Origin: Syntrophaceae bacterium
Lineage (GTDB): Bacteria; Desulfobacterota; Syntrophia; Syntrophales; UBA2185
Length of the DNA: 15,650 nucleotides
Assembly (NCBI GenBank): GCA_003508565.1
Contig: DNUI01000228.1
Coordinates: forward strand, 1 to 15,650
Reading direction: 5' to 3'
A program made the position numbers and the translations under genes. Shown here piece by piece: positions 7,500-15,360 of this stretch. The first letter of the stretch is position 1. Each line of letters opens with the position of its first letter. The notes beneath the pieces were generated by a model that had not been told where the DNA came from, ran no database searches, and saw nothing but the letters and a program-made list of their open reading frames with translations.

Positions 7500-8284
7500 A
7501 TGTCCTTACAGTGGAAAATCTTTCTTTTCGCTATAACTCCACTGATGTTCTGAGTAGTATCTCATTCTCCGTTCAAGCCGGTGATTATATCGGTCTTGTG
7601 GGGCCCAATGGATCCGGCAAAACAACCTTAATAAAGATCATCCTTGGTTTGCTAAAACCATTCAGCGGGGACGTGAGACTTTTCGGTGATCACATCAATA
7701 CCTTCTCGGGATGGGATCGTATTGGGTATCTGCCGCAGAAGATATCCTCTTTAAATCCCCGTTTTCCGGCGACAGTAAGGGAAATTGTCGCGATGGGGCT
7801 CCTTTCTAAAAAAGGCTTTCCCAAATATTTCAACAGCGCTGACAATACTGCCGTCGAAACCACACTATCCCTGCTCGATATCGGGGACCTCAAAAACAAG
7901 CCCATAGGAGAACTGTCAGGCGGGCAGCAGCAAAGAGTTCTCGTCGCCAGGGCTATTGTGAATAACCCGGAATTTCTGATCCTCGATGAGCCGACAGCCG
8001 CCCTGGACCCGGAGATGAGGGACCGATTCTTCTCTCTCCTTGAGGAACTTAACAGAAAAAATAACATCACCATCGTAATCATTACCCATGATGTTGGTAA
8101 TATCGGGAGATACACATCGAAGATGCTTTATATAGACAAAAAGGTGGTTTTTTACGGAAGTTTTGATGAATTCTGCAGCTCTGGCGAGATCACTCAAATT
8201 TTTGGGGCATTCGCGCAGCACATCATCTGCCACAGACATGATCCTAATCTAGATTTTTCCTCTCGTAAGCATGGAACTGACTGA
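7490..8284 (+). CDS. znuC: Zinc/manganese-type ABC transporter, ATP-binding protein
   Basis: This 264-residue cytoplasmic ATPase powers the importer. All ABC motifs are present in order: Walker A GPNGSGKT (38-45), Q-loop Q83 in LPQK, signature LSGGQ (142-146), Walker B LILDEP (163-168), D-loop ALD (171-173) and switch His200 in ITHD. Length and the C-terminal extension with a His/Cys cluster near its end (HIICHRH) fit the ZnuC/MntB group. It starts inside the last codons of the binding-protein gene (10-base overlap) and ends inside the permease gene (14-base overlap), so the three proteins are likely made in coupled amounts. Confidence 0.95.
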   Translation: MPVDVLTVENLSFRYNSTDVLSSISFSVQAGDYIGLVGPNGSGKTTLIKIILGLLKPFSGDVRLFGDHINTFSGWDRIGYLPQKISSLNPRFPATVREIVAMGLLSKKGFPKYFNSADNTAVETTLSLLDIGDLKNKPIGELSGGQQQRVLVARAIVNNPEFLILDEPTAALDPEMRDRFFSLLEELNRKNNITIVIITHDVGNIGRYTSKMLYIDKKVVFYGSFDEFCSSGEITQIFGAFAQHIICHRHDPNLDFSSRKHGTD

Positions 8285-9083
8285 TTTTCTCCAATACGGA
8301 TTTATTCAAAGGGCGCTAATTGCCGGTTCTTTCATCGGGATCCTCTGCTCTACTTTAGGAGTTTTCCTTGTGTTGAGGAGATTTTCCCTGATAGGGGACG
8401 GCCTTGCCCATGCAACGTTTGGAAGTGTCGCGCTGGCCATGCTGTTGAAGATGTCGCCCTTATATATATCCATCCCCCTTGTCATGATATGCTCCCTCGG
8501 CATTCTTAAACTGACCGAAAAGGCAAGACTATATGGAGATGCCGCCATTGGTGTAGTTTCATCCTTAGGCATTGCCGGGGGTGTCATGCTGGCGAGTATT
8601 GCCGGCGGCTTTAATGTAGATCTTTTCAGCTATTTATTCGGTAGCATACTCTCAATCAGTAAAGCCGAGGTTATCATCTCTATCGTGCTTTCAGTAGTGG
8701 TCATCATGATTATCTTTTTTTATTACCATGACCTTCTCTCCATCACTTTTGACGAAGACTCCGCAAAAGCCTCAGGCATAAATACAAAACTGATCAATAC
8801 GATTTTTGTTCTGCTTACGGCAGTAACAGTGGTCCTGTCCATGAAAGTAGTAGGTATTATGCTCATCTCCGCATTACTCATTTTCCCCGCGGTGACTGCC
8901 CTCCAGATCGCAAAAAGCTTCAGAACGCTGATGATAGCCGCCTCGTTCTCGGCCGTTATTTCGGTAGTTGCAGGGGTTATCGTTTCGCTCCACTTCGATC
9001 TACCAACAGGGGCAACCATTGTCATCATAAATTTCATTTTTTTCATCTCAGGTCTCGCGTATAAAAGAATCATCAAAGTGTGA
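8271..9083 (+). CDS. znuB: Zinc/manganese-type ABC transporter, permease (ZnuB/ABC-3 family)
   Basis: This 270-residue integral membrane protein forms the metal channel as a dimer. It has about eight hydrophobic helices. The family-typical stretch LIGDGLAHATFGSVALA (about 42-58) follows the first helix, and the C-terminal DLPTGATIV precedes the last helix. The internal segment SFDEDSAKASG-like (ITFDEDSAKASGI, about 158-170) matches the coupling region of ABC-3 permeases. The ATG at 8271 has only a weak ribosome site, so it probably relies on coupling with the ATPase gene. The TGA at 9081-9083 overlaps a GTG of a short downstream ORF. Confidence 0.94.
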   Translation: MELTDFLQYGFIQRALIAGSFIGILCSTLGVFLVLRRFSLIGDGLAHATFGSVALAMLLKMSPLYISIPLVMICSLGILKLTEKARLYGDAAIGVVSSLGIAGGVMLASIAGGFNVDLFSYLFGSILSISKAEVIISIVLSVVVIMIIFFYYHDLLSITFDEDSAKASGINTKLINTIFVLLTAVTVVLSMKVVGIMLISALLIFPAVTALQIAKSFRTLMIAASFSAVISVVAGVIVSLHFDLPTGATIVIINFIFFISGLAYKRIIKV

Positions 9084-9265
9084 CATGGTTATGGAGATGC
9101 GCGGTGATCAATCTTCTATTACTGGGAACCCTCAAGAATTATGGTCTTGCAGGTGGTCTTGCCTTATCACTTTTCAGCAAGGAAGCAGCTTTGTCTGCAA
9201 TGGTGTTGATGACATTTATGCTCTTATATAAAGCCTGGCTGGATTTTAAAATGCGCTGGGCATGA
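9080..9265 (+). pseudogene. 61-codon ORF resembling the C-terminus of a bile acid:sodium symporter (probable remnant)
   Basis: A GTG at 9080 overlaps the permease stop (GTGA) and opens a 61-residue hydrophobic ORF with two membrane-like segments. The core GTLKNYGLAGGLALSLF, then KEAAL and a final helix before WLDFK, looks to me like the last two helices of the SBF/BASS (bile acid:sodium symporter) family, whose members have about 300 residues. The family match is from memory. If right, the first four-fifths of the gene are missing: directly upstream is the intact permease, not the expected helices. It may be a deletion scar fused behind the importer, or a genuine small membrane protein translated by coupling. 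There is no ribosome site of its own. Confidence 0.45.
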
Positions 9266-9338
9266 TGTAATAGTTTGATTAACGCACAGGCAGGGACGCA
9301 GGATCAATTCGCCTTTTCCTTTTCGGTTGCTCTTCCTG

Positions 9339-9363
9339 AAAGAAGGCAAAGCCTCATTTCTTT
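9339..9363. terminator. Weak hairpin between the convergent metal-uptake and signalling operons
   Basis: AAAGAAGGC, the loop AAA, then GCC, an unpaired TCAT and TTCTTT can form an interrupted stem. It overlaps the stop codon of the minus-strand kinase and lies about 75 bases after the plus-strand remnant ORF. There is no strong uridine run for either strand, so this is only a weak candidate for terminating the two converging transcripts. Nothing better is visible in 9266-9361. Confidence 0.2.
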
Positions 9364-11338
9364 AATCCAGCACTTTTCTTATTTTATCAGACAAATCATT
9401 AATCTGAAATGGTTTCTGAATAAATGCTCTACAACCACGGTCCATTATTTCTTTCGCCTTACCGTTTATACTATACCCGCTCGAGAGGATCACTTTTACA
9501 TCATGGTTCATTGACTTGAGAAAATCGAATGTCTCACCGCCACCCATACCGGGCATTATCATATCCAGAATAACAAGATCAATCTCACTCATCTTCTCTT
9601 TATATAATTCAATAGCATCTCGCCCGCCATTCGCCATGTATACCTTATAGCCTAACATTTCTAAAAGCTCACAACTGACATCAAGAATAATATCCTCATC
9701 GTCCACTAGAAGTATAGTCCCCTCTCCTTTCATAATATCTATGGGGACTGTCTCTTCCTTTATAACTTCTTTTTTTGATGCCGGTAGATAGACGGTGAAT
9801 GTTGTGCCGTTTCCTTTTTCGCTATATACATTGATCATACCTTTGTGCCCCTTGATAATACCATACGTGGATGCGAGCCCAAGACCTGTTCCTCTCCCCA
9901 TCTCCTTCGTAGTAAAGAATGGATCAAAGACACGCTCTCTGGTCTTCTCATCCATTCCCACACCTGTATCTGTTACAGAAATTTTCACATATCTTCCAAC
10001 CTTCACAGAATAGGGTTTCACGTATCCCTTATCAATAACAATGTTTGCCGTCTCCAGATATAAACTGCCCCCATTTGGCATGGCCTGCCATGCGTTTACA
10101 TACAGATTGAGAAGCACCTGCTCAATCTGTCCACGATCAACATCCACTGCCCAGAGATTCTCATCCAACATTCTGTGAATAGATATTTCTTTCTTCGTTC
10201 TCCCAAACATTATAGATGTTTTATCTATGATTTCGTTCATGTCGACAACTTTGACTTCATAACGCCCGCCACGGGCAAACCCTAAAAGCTGCTTGGTTAA
10301 TTCTGCACCGCTTCTTACCTGCTCCTCTATTCTTCTCAATTTGTCATAGTAGGGGTGGTTTGTATTCATGTCAAAAAGGATCAGCGACGTATACCCCTGG
10401 ATACCCATCAGGAGATTGTTGAAGTCGTGGGCAATGCCGCCAGCCAGGGTACCTATGGCCTCTATTTTATGTGCTTGCCTCAATTCTATTTCCAGACGCC
10501 TTCGATCGCTGATGTCATTAATGATGAGGACTGATTTTTTCTCTACATCATGAATGGGTAACACGTTAAGAGAAACTTCTTTTCCGTTTATAAGGCGAAA
10601 CGAATCATCGTTTGTATTTTGTGTAATACCGGAAATGTTGTTCACAAGATTGTCCACTCTTCCCCGGTCAATCTCATGAAACAGATCAAGTATATGTGAC
10701 GCCAAGAGCTGTTCCTCCGCGATACCGACAATAGAAATAGCTGTAGGGTTTGCATACACAATCCTTGCCTCAGAGGTTATTTCAAAGATACCTTCCGATA
10801 TGCTGGAGAGAACAACCTCCAAATGCTTTTTAACAAACAGCAGTTCTTTGACGATGTCACGAGAATTTGTCTCTTCAAGACCTACTACTTCATCTTTAAA
10901 ATCATACGCTGATGATGATTCCAGTTTATCCAACGTTTCTATCACTCGTTGGGACATTTTGTTAAACGGGCCTTTTGCAATACAGGCATTAGCGCCAAGG
11001 TCCACTAAGTTTGTTTTATACTCGGCAGCCACAGCTGACAGGATCACTACTCGAGTATTTTTCATGCGCGGCATTCTTCGTATCATCCGGCACAGCTTCT
11101 CACCATTAATATTCGGCATGATCAAATCCATGATGATGATATCCGGTGTAGTTGTTTCTAATATCTTTAAAACAGTCACACCGTCTTCTGCTGTTGTTAC
11201 CTGGTAACCATGTTTCACAAGCAGATTATTCATAAAGCTCAACATGACGGGATTATTATCTACGACCAACACCTTTTTCTCCCCACCTGATCCCTTTTCT
11301 GCAGTCTGAAGTACTTTTTTCTCTGTAAGGCTAAGCAT
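9362..11338 (-). CDS. Hybrid histidine kinase, REC-PAS-HisKA-HATPase-REC
   Basis: This 658-residue protein is predicted soluble, as it has no membrane segment. Domains in order: an N-terminal receiver (about 22-140; acid pocket D27-N28, phospho-acceptor D71 in IIMDLIMP, Lys122), a PAS domain (about 168-280), a HisKA domain with H304 in GGIAHDFNNLL, a HATPase domain (N-box N415, DTGVGM from D457, GRGTGLGL at 481-488), and a C-terminal receiver (about 540-658; D546/D547, acceptor D592 in LDMIMPGMGG, Lys642). The HDFNNLL type and C-terminal REC are common in deltaproteobacterial hybrid kinases. A receiver in front of the kinase lets upstream phosphate control its activity. The ATG at 11338 is preceded by GAAGGGTGG. 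It is the last gene of the five-gene operon, 67 bases after the Hpt gene, its likely phosphate donor or acceptor. Confidence 0.94.
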   Translation of the reverse strand: MLSLTEKKVLQTAEKGSGGEKKVLVVDNNPVMLSFMNNLLVKHGYQVTTAEDGVTVLKILETTTPDIIIMDLIMPNINGEKLCRMIRRMPRMKNTRVVILSAVAAEYKTNLVDLGANACIAKGPFNKMSQRVIETLDKLESSSAYDFKDEVVGLEETNSRDIVKELLFVKKHLEVVLSSISEGIFEITSEARIVYANPTAISIVGIAEEQLLASHILDLFHEIDRGRVDNLVNNISGITQNTNDDSFRLINGKEVSLNVLPIHDVEKKSVLIINDISDRRRLEIELRQAHKIEAIGTLAGGIAHDFNNLLMGIQGYTSLILFDMNTNHPYYDKLRRIEEQVRSGAELTKQLLGFARGGRYEVKVVDMNEIIDKTSIMFGRTKKEISIHRMLDENLWAVDVDRGQIEQVLLNLYVNAWQAMPNGGSLYLETANIVIDKGYVKPYSVKVGRYVKISVTDTGVGMDEKTRERVFDPFFTTKEMGRGTGLGLASTYGIIKGHKGMINVYSEKGNGTTFTVYLPASKKEVIKEETVPIDIMKGEGTILLVDDEDIILDVSCELLEMLGYKVYMANGGRDAIELYKEKMSEIDLVILDMIMPGMGGGETFDFLKSMNHDVKVILSSGYSINGKAKEIMDRGCRAFIQKPFQINDLSDKIRKVLD

Positions 11339-11405
11339 CGATAGAATCCACCCTTCAATATTTTCTCAGATGATCCTTTCTTTATGAACTTTTGGGAAAC
11401 CGCAA

Positions 11406-11765
11406 TTAATTTGGATACTGATTCTCCTGATGAATAATTCTCGTAAGATATGTAAGCTCTTTCATCAGGCATTCAGCGGCTTCTTCCGCGCCTTCCAGAA
11501 TGTTCTGGCGTGCCCGCAGCTCCAGTTCTTTCGCTATCCCTGATATTTCCGGAATACAAAGGTTCTCGGCAGCGCCTCTTATTGTATGTGTTGTTTCAAA
11601 CACACTCTTTGAATCCCCATTATGTATCGCCGCCTGCAATTCCTTTACATACGCCGTGCTGGTTGTAATGAAGAGTTCCAGCAACGATAAATAGTCATCC
11701 TCTTCCAGGCCAACATTTTCTGCCATTTGTTTTAGAGTGATGCCTGCTTCTCTCGTAGTGCCCAT
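11406..11765 (-). CDS. Free-standing histidine phosphotransfer (Hpt) domain protein
   Basis: This 119-residue single-domain protein carries the Hpt signature THTIRGAAENL with the phospho-accepting H60 (family consensus AHxLKGAAxxxG). An all-helical pattern surrounds it, and the length is right for one domain. Hpt proteins shuttle phosphate between receiver domains and have no catalytic activity of their own. Its first 34 bases overlap the end of the upstream GAF hybrid kinase, whose last receiver is an obvious donor. The next gene down begins with a receiver, an obvious acceptor. The ATG at 11765 has GGA five to eight bases upstream; the internal ATG at 11723 has no ribosome site. Confidence 0.9.
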   Translation of the reverse strand: MGTTREAGITLKQMAENVGLEEDDYLSLLELFITTSTAYVKELQAAIHNGDSKSVFETTHTIRGAAENLCIPEISGIAKELELRARQNILEGAEEAAECLMKELTYLTRIIHQENQYPN

Positions 11766-13936
11766 TTTTCCAGTACCCCCTTTAAAAACGCCATTCTCAC
11801 CGGTTTTGCCAGATAATCATCCATGCCTGCCTTCAAACACTTCACGCGATCTTCTTCCATCGCACTTGCAGTTAAGGCAATGATAGGGATGTCTCCGTAG
11901 CCACTGTCTCTTATTTCCCTCGTTGCCTCCATGCCATCCATCTCAGGCATATGCACATCCATGAAAATCAGATCAAAGGAGTCATTTGTCAGGTTGAGCT
12001 TTTCAATTGCCTCACGGCCGTTATTTGCCAGCTCTACCTTATGCCCGGCTTTGTGCAACATTATTTTCACCAAATTCTGATTCACTATATTGTCCTCAGC
12101 TAACAGTATTTTCAGCGAGCAATTTGACGTTTGAGACACATGACTTTTATTGACCAGTGTTTGATTACTTTTGTAATTAAACCTGCCTGTGCTCTGCAGT
12201 ATCTCTTCCATGGCCTGAAGCAACTTTTGTTTTCTGACTGGCGCCTTAATGAAGAACCTATGTCTGGACGCTTCTTGCTTCAGGATAACTCTATCCTTGA
12301 ACAGGCCAAATACTAGAATATTTACTACGCCAGTCTTTGCTGACCGGATGCTTTCAATAACCTTATTAATGTCCATGTGCGGCAATGTAAGTTTCAGCAT
12401 GCAAAAATCAAAAGGATCGCCTTCGCCGTCCGCATGGATCAACGCCGGCAAAATATCAGCCCCTTTTTCCCCTGTCACAACTCGCATGCCCGAAGATTCA
12501 GCCATGCGCGACAAGATATGCAGGTTCTTCCTGTTATCATCAAAAATAAGCAGCTTCTTTTTATCAAGGGAGAGATATTCTTTATGTCCTTCACATGCAG
12601 CCTCATCCAGCATGGCCGTAAAATGAAACGCGGAACCCTTTTCTATCTCGCTTTCAGCCCACACATCACCGTTCATTAACTTTGATAACTGCTTGCATAT
12701 GGTGAGTCCGAGACCGGAACCACCAAACTTCCTGGTAGAAGAACAATCAACCTGCTGAAAGGAATCAAATATCGCCGCTAATTTATCTTTCGGTATACCA
12801 ATACCGGTATCTCTTACTGTTACATCAATCTTTACTTGATGGTTCTTCTTCTCTCCCCCATTGATACAGAGCTCTATTTCACCTGCTTTTGTAAACTTCA
12901 CGGCATTTTCCATAAGATTTATAAGAACCTGCCGAAATCTGTAAGGATCTCCTCTCACACAGGAAGGAAGACCGTCGCCAATATTGCACAATAGATCGAT
13001 AGACTTGTTCCCAAGCTTAGGCTGAATAAGATCGCATACATCATATGCAACTTCTTCAGGATTAAAATCGATATATTCAAGCTTCAATTGTCCGGCCTCA
13101 ACCTTTGAGAAATCCAGAATATCATTGATTATGGATAACAGCGCGTCACCACTTTTTTTAATTGTATCAATATAACCGAACTGTTCTTCATTCAGATCGG
13201 TATCTATCATCAAATCGGCAAACCCGATTATTCCATTCATTGGGGTCCTGATCTCATGACTCATGTTTGCCAGAAATTGTGTTTTTGCGATATTCAATAC
13301 ATTTGCGGCTTCCAGAGCCTTTTGCAGAGCTGCCGTACGCTTCTTAACAACGTCCTCAAGATATATGTTCGTGTCATGTATTTTCTTATACAAAATGGCG
13401 TTTTCAAGCGCACGGGCAGTATTAAAGAGTATTATGGTAAGCAGGTTTGACAACATATTGTTGACGGAAAGTTCATCATTCTCAAGAATTCCCACAACCA
13501 TCCCTATCACTTGTGTCCTTGTCACCAGAGGGTGAAAGACCACTGTATGATCAAAATATTTCGCCGGCACCGTAACCGCCCGGCTTTGATGCAATGCCCA
13601 CGCGAAAACTCCCTCGTCAATCTGGAACTCAACCTCTTTTTCCACCACTATTGAATCTTTTTCAGGATCACAATCTATGAGGACAAAATCCGAGTTTGCC
13701 TCTTCAATCATGTAAAGCGCCAGAACCTCAAATGGCACCAGGCGCTCCAGGTGAGTTTTGGCCATGCGAAAAATCGCCGTGGGCTCTTGGTCAGGAGGAT
13801 TAATACTGCTCTTAAAATCACCAAGAGACACAACCATGTCCAGGGCATCCAGGGTCCACCTGTTTACTTCTTCCAAATGTTTTATCTGTTCCTCAAGTTC
13901 AGACAGATACTTTTTTCTTTTTACATTCTTCGTCAT
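11732..13936 (-). CDS. Hybrid histidine kinase, GAF-HisKA-HATPase with one degenerate and one intact receiver
   Basis: This 734-residue BarA/RpfC-style kinase lacks membrane segments. It has an N-terminal coiled coil (about 8-25), a GAF-like sensor region (about 50-185), a coiled linker (185-215), HisKA with H227 in SHEIRTPMNGIIGF, and HATPase (N-box N344, D377 in DTGIG, GGSGLGL at 405-411). A first receiver-like domain (about 460-582) keeps D466/D467 and Lys564 but has Lys515 (LKLTLP) where the phosphorylated Asp belongs. A second receiver (about 608-725) is complete (D614, D660 in MDVHMPEMDG, T689, Lys711). I chose the ATG at 13936: it overlaps the HDOD gene by 38 bases and opens MTKNVKRKKY. 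An in-frame start at 14050 would overlap by 152 bases and add sequence without family likeness. A GGA about a dozen bases upstream is a weak ribosome site. The intact receiver likely feeds the Hpt protein encoded next. Confidence 0.93.
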   Translation of the reverse strand: MTKNVKRKKYLSELEEQIKHLEEVNRWTLDALDMVVSLGDFKSSINPPDQEPTAIFRMAKTHLERLVPFEVLALYMIEEANSDFVLIDCDPEKDSIVVEKEVEFQIDEGVFAWALHQSRAVTVPAKYFDHTVVFHPLVTRTQVIGMVVGILENDELSVNNMLSNLLTIILFNTARALENAILYKKIHDTNIYLEDVVKKRTAALQKALEAANVLNIAKTQFLANMSHEIRTPMNGIIGFADLMIDTDLNEEQFGYIDTIKKSGDALLSIINDILDFSKVEAGQLKLEYIDFNPEEVAYDVCDLIQPKLGNKSIDLLCNIGDGLPSCVRGDPYRFRQVLINLMENAVKFTKAGEIELCINGGEKKNHQVKIDVTVRDTGIGIPKDKLAAIFDSFQQVDCSSTRKFGGSGLGLTICKQLSKLMNGDVWAESEIEKGSAFHFTAMLDEAACEGHKEYLSLDKKKLLIFDDNRKNLHILSRMAESSGMRVVTGEKGADILPALIHADGEGDPFDFCMLKLTLPHMDINKVIESIRSAKTGVVNILVFGLFKDRVILKQEASRHRFFIKAPVRKQKLLQAMEEILQSTGRFNYKSNQTLVNKSHVSQTSNCSLKILLAEDNIVNQNLVKIMLHKAGHKVELANNGREAIEKLNLTNDSFDLIFMDVHMPEMDGMEATREIRDSGYGDIPIIALTASAMEEDRVKCLKAGMDDYLAKPVRMAFLKGVLEKWALREKQASL

Positions 13937-14792
13937 TATCTGGATTTCCGAACAACGATTGCACAACGTCGTTGACTTCTCTTTCAATCTGATCAATCGT
14001 GGGAGAGACAACACTCGCGGGAATACCGACAATTTCCCACGCTTTCTCATCTAAGCAGGGAATGTAATGTTCTCCGCTGCTTCCTAATTGCATGGCATGG
14101 GCAATAATGTCAGCTATGTGCACCACAGCAGTCTCTACCGGATATCTTCGCGCGTTCCGCGGCGCGTGATGATATGCGACAACCTCTTCAAGGGACGGCG
14201 GCAGATTCCAGAATCCCACCAACACCCGGCCTAAATCAGAATGGTCATAACCGATAGTTTCCTTTTCCACCGCATAGAGTAATTTGCCTTCGGCCCTGCT
14301 GCGCAAAATCATTTCTCGGGCCTTCTCCGGTATTTTTTTGTACAGTACGAGACGTCCAATATCATGAATGATACCTGCGGCAAAAAAACGCTCCACATTC
14401 ATTTCACACCTTCTATAGGTGGCAAGTATTTTGGCGCCGATGCCGCACGCGACACTATGTCTCCAGAAAGATTCCATATTGACGAGATCTTCCGGTATCC
14501 CTTTAAAGAGACTCATCACGGATGTAGCCAGTGCGAGATCGCGTACCTGCTGCGTCCCTACGATAAAAAGGGCTCGACTGACCGTTTCGATTTTTGATGG
14601 AAAACTATAAAACGCACTATTCACAATCTGGAGCAGACGCGAGGTTAGGCCAGGATCATCGCTAATGATATTGCTGATGTCCTTCATTGAAGAGCGGGGG
14701 TTACTCACCGCCTCGTTGATTTTGGAGTATATAACCGGCAAAGATGACAACTGCACTAACCCTTTTAAAAGATCTTCCGGCCTGTTGTTCAT
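13899..14792 (-). CDS. HDOD-domain signalling protein with HD-type metal-ligand residues
   Basis: This 297-residue protein is a single HDOD domain (about 8-210) with a C-terminal tail. The signature LPVIYSKINEAVSNP, ISDDPGLTSRLLQIVNSAFYS, then VSRALFIVGTQQVRDLALA is typical of the family, which acts in signal transduction through protein contacts. Unusually complete are the HD-superfamily ligands: H112 (WRHSVA), H143-D144 (IIHDIGR), H184 (GYDHSDLG), H208/H209 (YHHAP) and D228 (HIADII). The ATG at 14792 is preceded by GAGG at a five-base spacing, while the upstream ATG at 14813, adding seven residues, has no clear ribosome site. The gene lies second in the signalling operon and overlaps the GAF kinase gene, which suggests it belongs to that pathway as sensor partner or output. 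Confidence 0.9.
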   Translation of the reverse strand: MNNRPEDLLKGLVQLSSLPVIYSKINEAVSNPRSSMKDISNIISDDPGLTSRLLQIVNSAFYSFPSKIETVSRALFIVGTQQVRDLALATSVMSLFKGIPEDLVNMESFWRHSVACGIGAKILATYRRCEMNVERFFAAGIIHDIGRLVLYKKIPEKAREMILRSRAEGKLLYAVEKETIGYDHSDLGRVLVGFWNLPPSLEEVVAYHHAPRNARRYPVETAVVHIADIIAHAMQLGSSGEHYIPCLDEKAWEIVGIPASVVSPTIDQIEREVNDVVQSLFGNPDNDEECKKKKVSV

Positions 14793-14842
14793 GGTTACCT
14801 CACACAATTGCATAATCTTATCAGTTACGAAGCATAGTTCCG

Positions 14843-15196
14843 TTAATCATTGATATGTCCTTGCACACAACCCTGTTTCACACTACGAATCGTAAGCAGT
14901 CGAAACAATTCCTTGTTGAATGGATTTTCCATATTTGCGTCAAGGAAACGTTCACGAGTCTTATTTTCCATCTCCTCTAAAAGAAGAGGATCAAGCCTGG
15001 CGGCAATATTTGCGGCTAGTTCATCTTTTTCGATACCCTGAATATCTGCTTCGGTGACGCCCCACATTCTGAATACTCTCAAGTGCTTTTCATTTATCTT
15101 ACTGCCCCCGGCCAGTAATACCCGGCCGCTTCGATCTTTTATGTCCTTCGCCAGAACCATATTCACTTGAACATCTGCGAGATTAATTATCCCCAT
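14843..15196 (-). CDS. Small protein of unknown function, first gene of the signalling operon
   Basis: This 117-residue soluble protein cannot be named. Residues 4-54 (INLADVQVNMVLAKDI ... GRVLLAGG ... HLRVFRMWGV) resemble the beta-rich segment often found in front of HD-GYP or other HD-type domains, with the pattern GMVLAKDV, then G-LLL-G, then WGV. Here it stands alone and is followed by a helical tail rich in Glu, Arg and Lys (60-105). The next gene encodes an HDOD protein, so this may be a detached accessory domain working with it in trans. The ATG at 15196 has GGGGCG six bases upstream. The resemblance is from memory and is weaker than the assignments of its neighbours; that the gene is real is well supported by its place at the head of the operon. 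Confidence 0.75.
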   Translation of the reverse strand: MGIINLADVQVNMVLAKDIKDRSGRVLLAGGSKINEKHLRVFRMWGVTEADIQGIEKDELAANIAARLDPLLLEEMENKTRERFLDANMENPFNKELFRLLTIRSVKQGCVQGHIND

Positions 15197-15231
15197 CTTT
15201 TCGCCCCATAATTAATGATCAATTATCCAGA

Positions 15232-15263
15232 ATTATAGAAATTCTCATACCTGTTATCGTCAA
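15232..15263 (-). promoter_or_regulatory. Candidate promoter of the signalling operon
   Basis: On the minus strand a perfect TATAAT (complement of 15232-15237) lies about 35 bases before the first gene of the operon. TTGACG (complement of 15258-15263) precedes it, but the spacer is 20 bases, longer than the usual 16-18. Either the spacing is suboptimal and an activator helps, or only the -10 is meaningful. No sigma-54 element was seen. Confidence 0.4.
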
Positions 15264-15291
15264 TTTCGTTGAAAACTTTATTATTTAAAGC

Positions 15292-15313
15292 TCTCCGCAG
15301 CGAACTGAGGAGA
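15292..15313. repeat. Hairpin upstream of the signalling operon
   Basis: TCTCCGCAG, loop CGAA, then CTGAGGAGA forms a 9-bp stem with one mismatch. No T-run follows on either strand, so it is not a standard intrinsic terminator. It lies about 30 bases upstream of the candidate operon promoter. A short GAATC-TAC-GATTC dyad (15312-15324) adjoins it. Its role is unknown. Confidence 0.35.
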
Positions 15314-15360
15314 ATCTACGATTCACAAGGAACAATAATATTCCCCATTCACTCTAATCC

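Noticed and set aside
11260..11472. A 70-codon minus-strand frame bridging the Hpt gene and the second hybrid kinase
   Set aside because: It overlaps both well-supported genes out of frame and has no domain likeness; the 67-base gap between them is better read as a spacer.
13937..14050. N-terminal extension of the GAF hybrid kinase to an upstream start at 14050
   Set aside because: It would overlap the HDOD gene by 152 bases and adds a stretch with no family likeness; the coiled-coil start at 13936 fits better.
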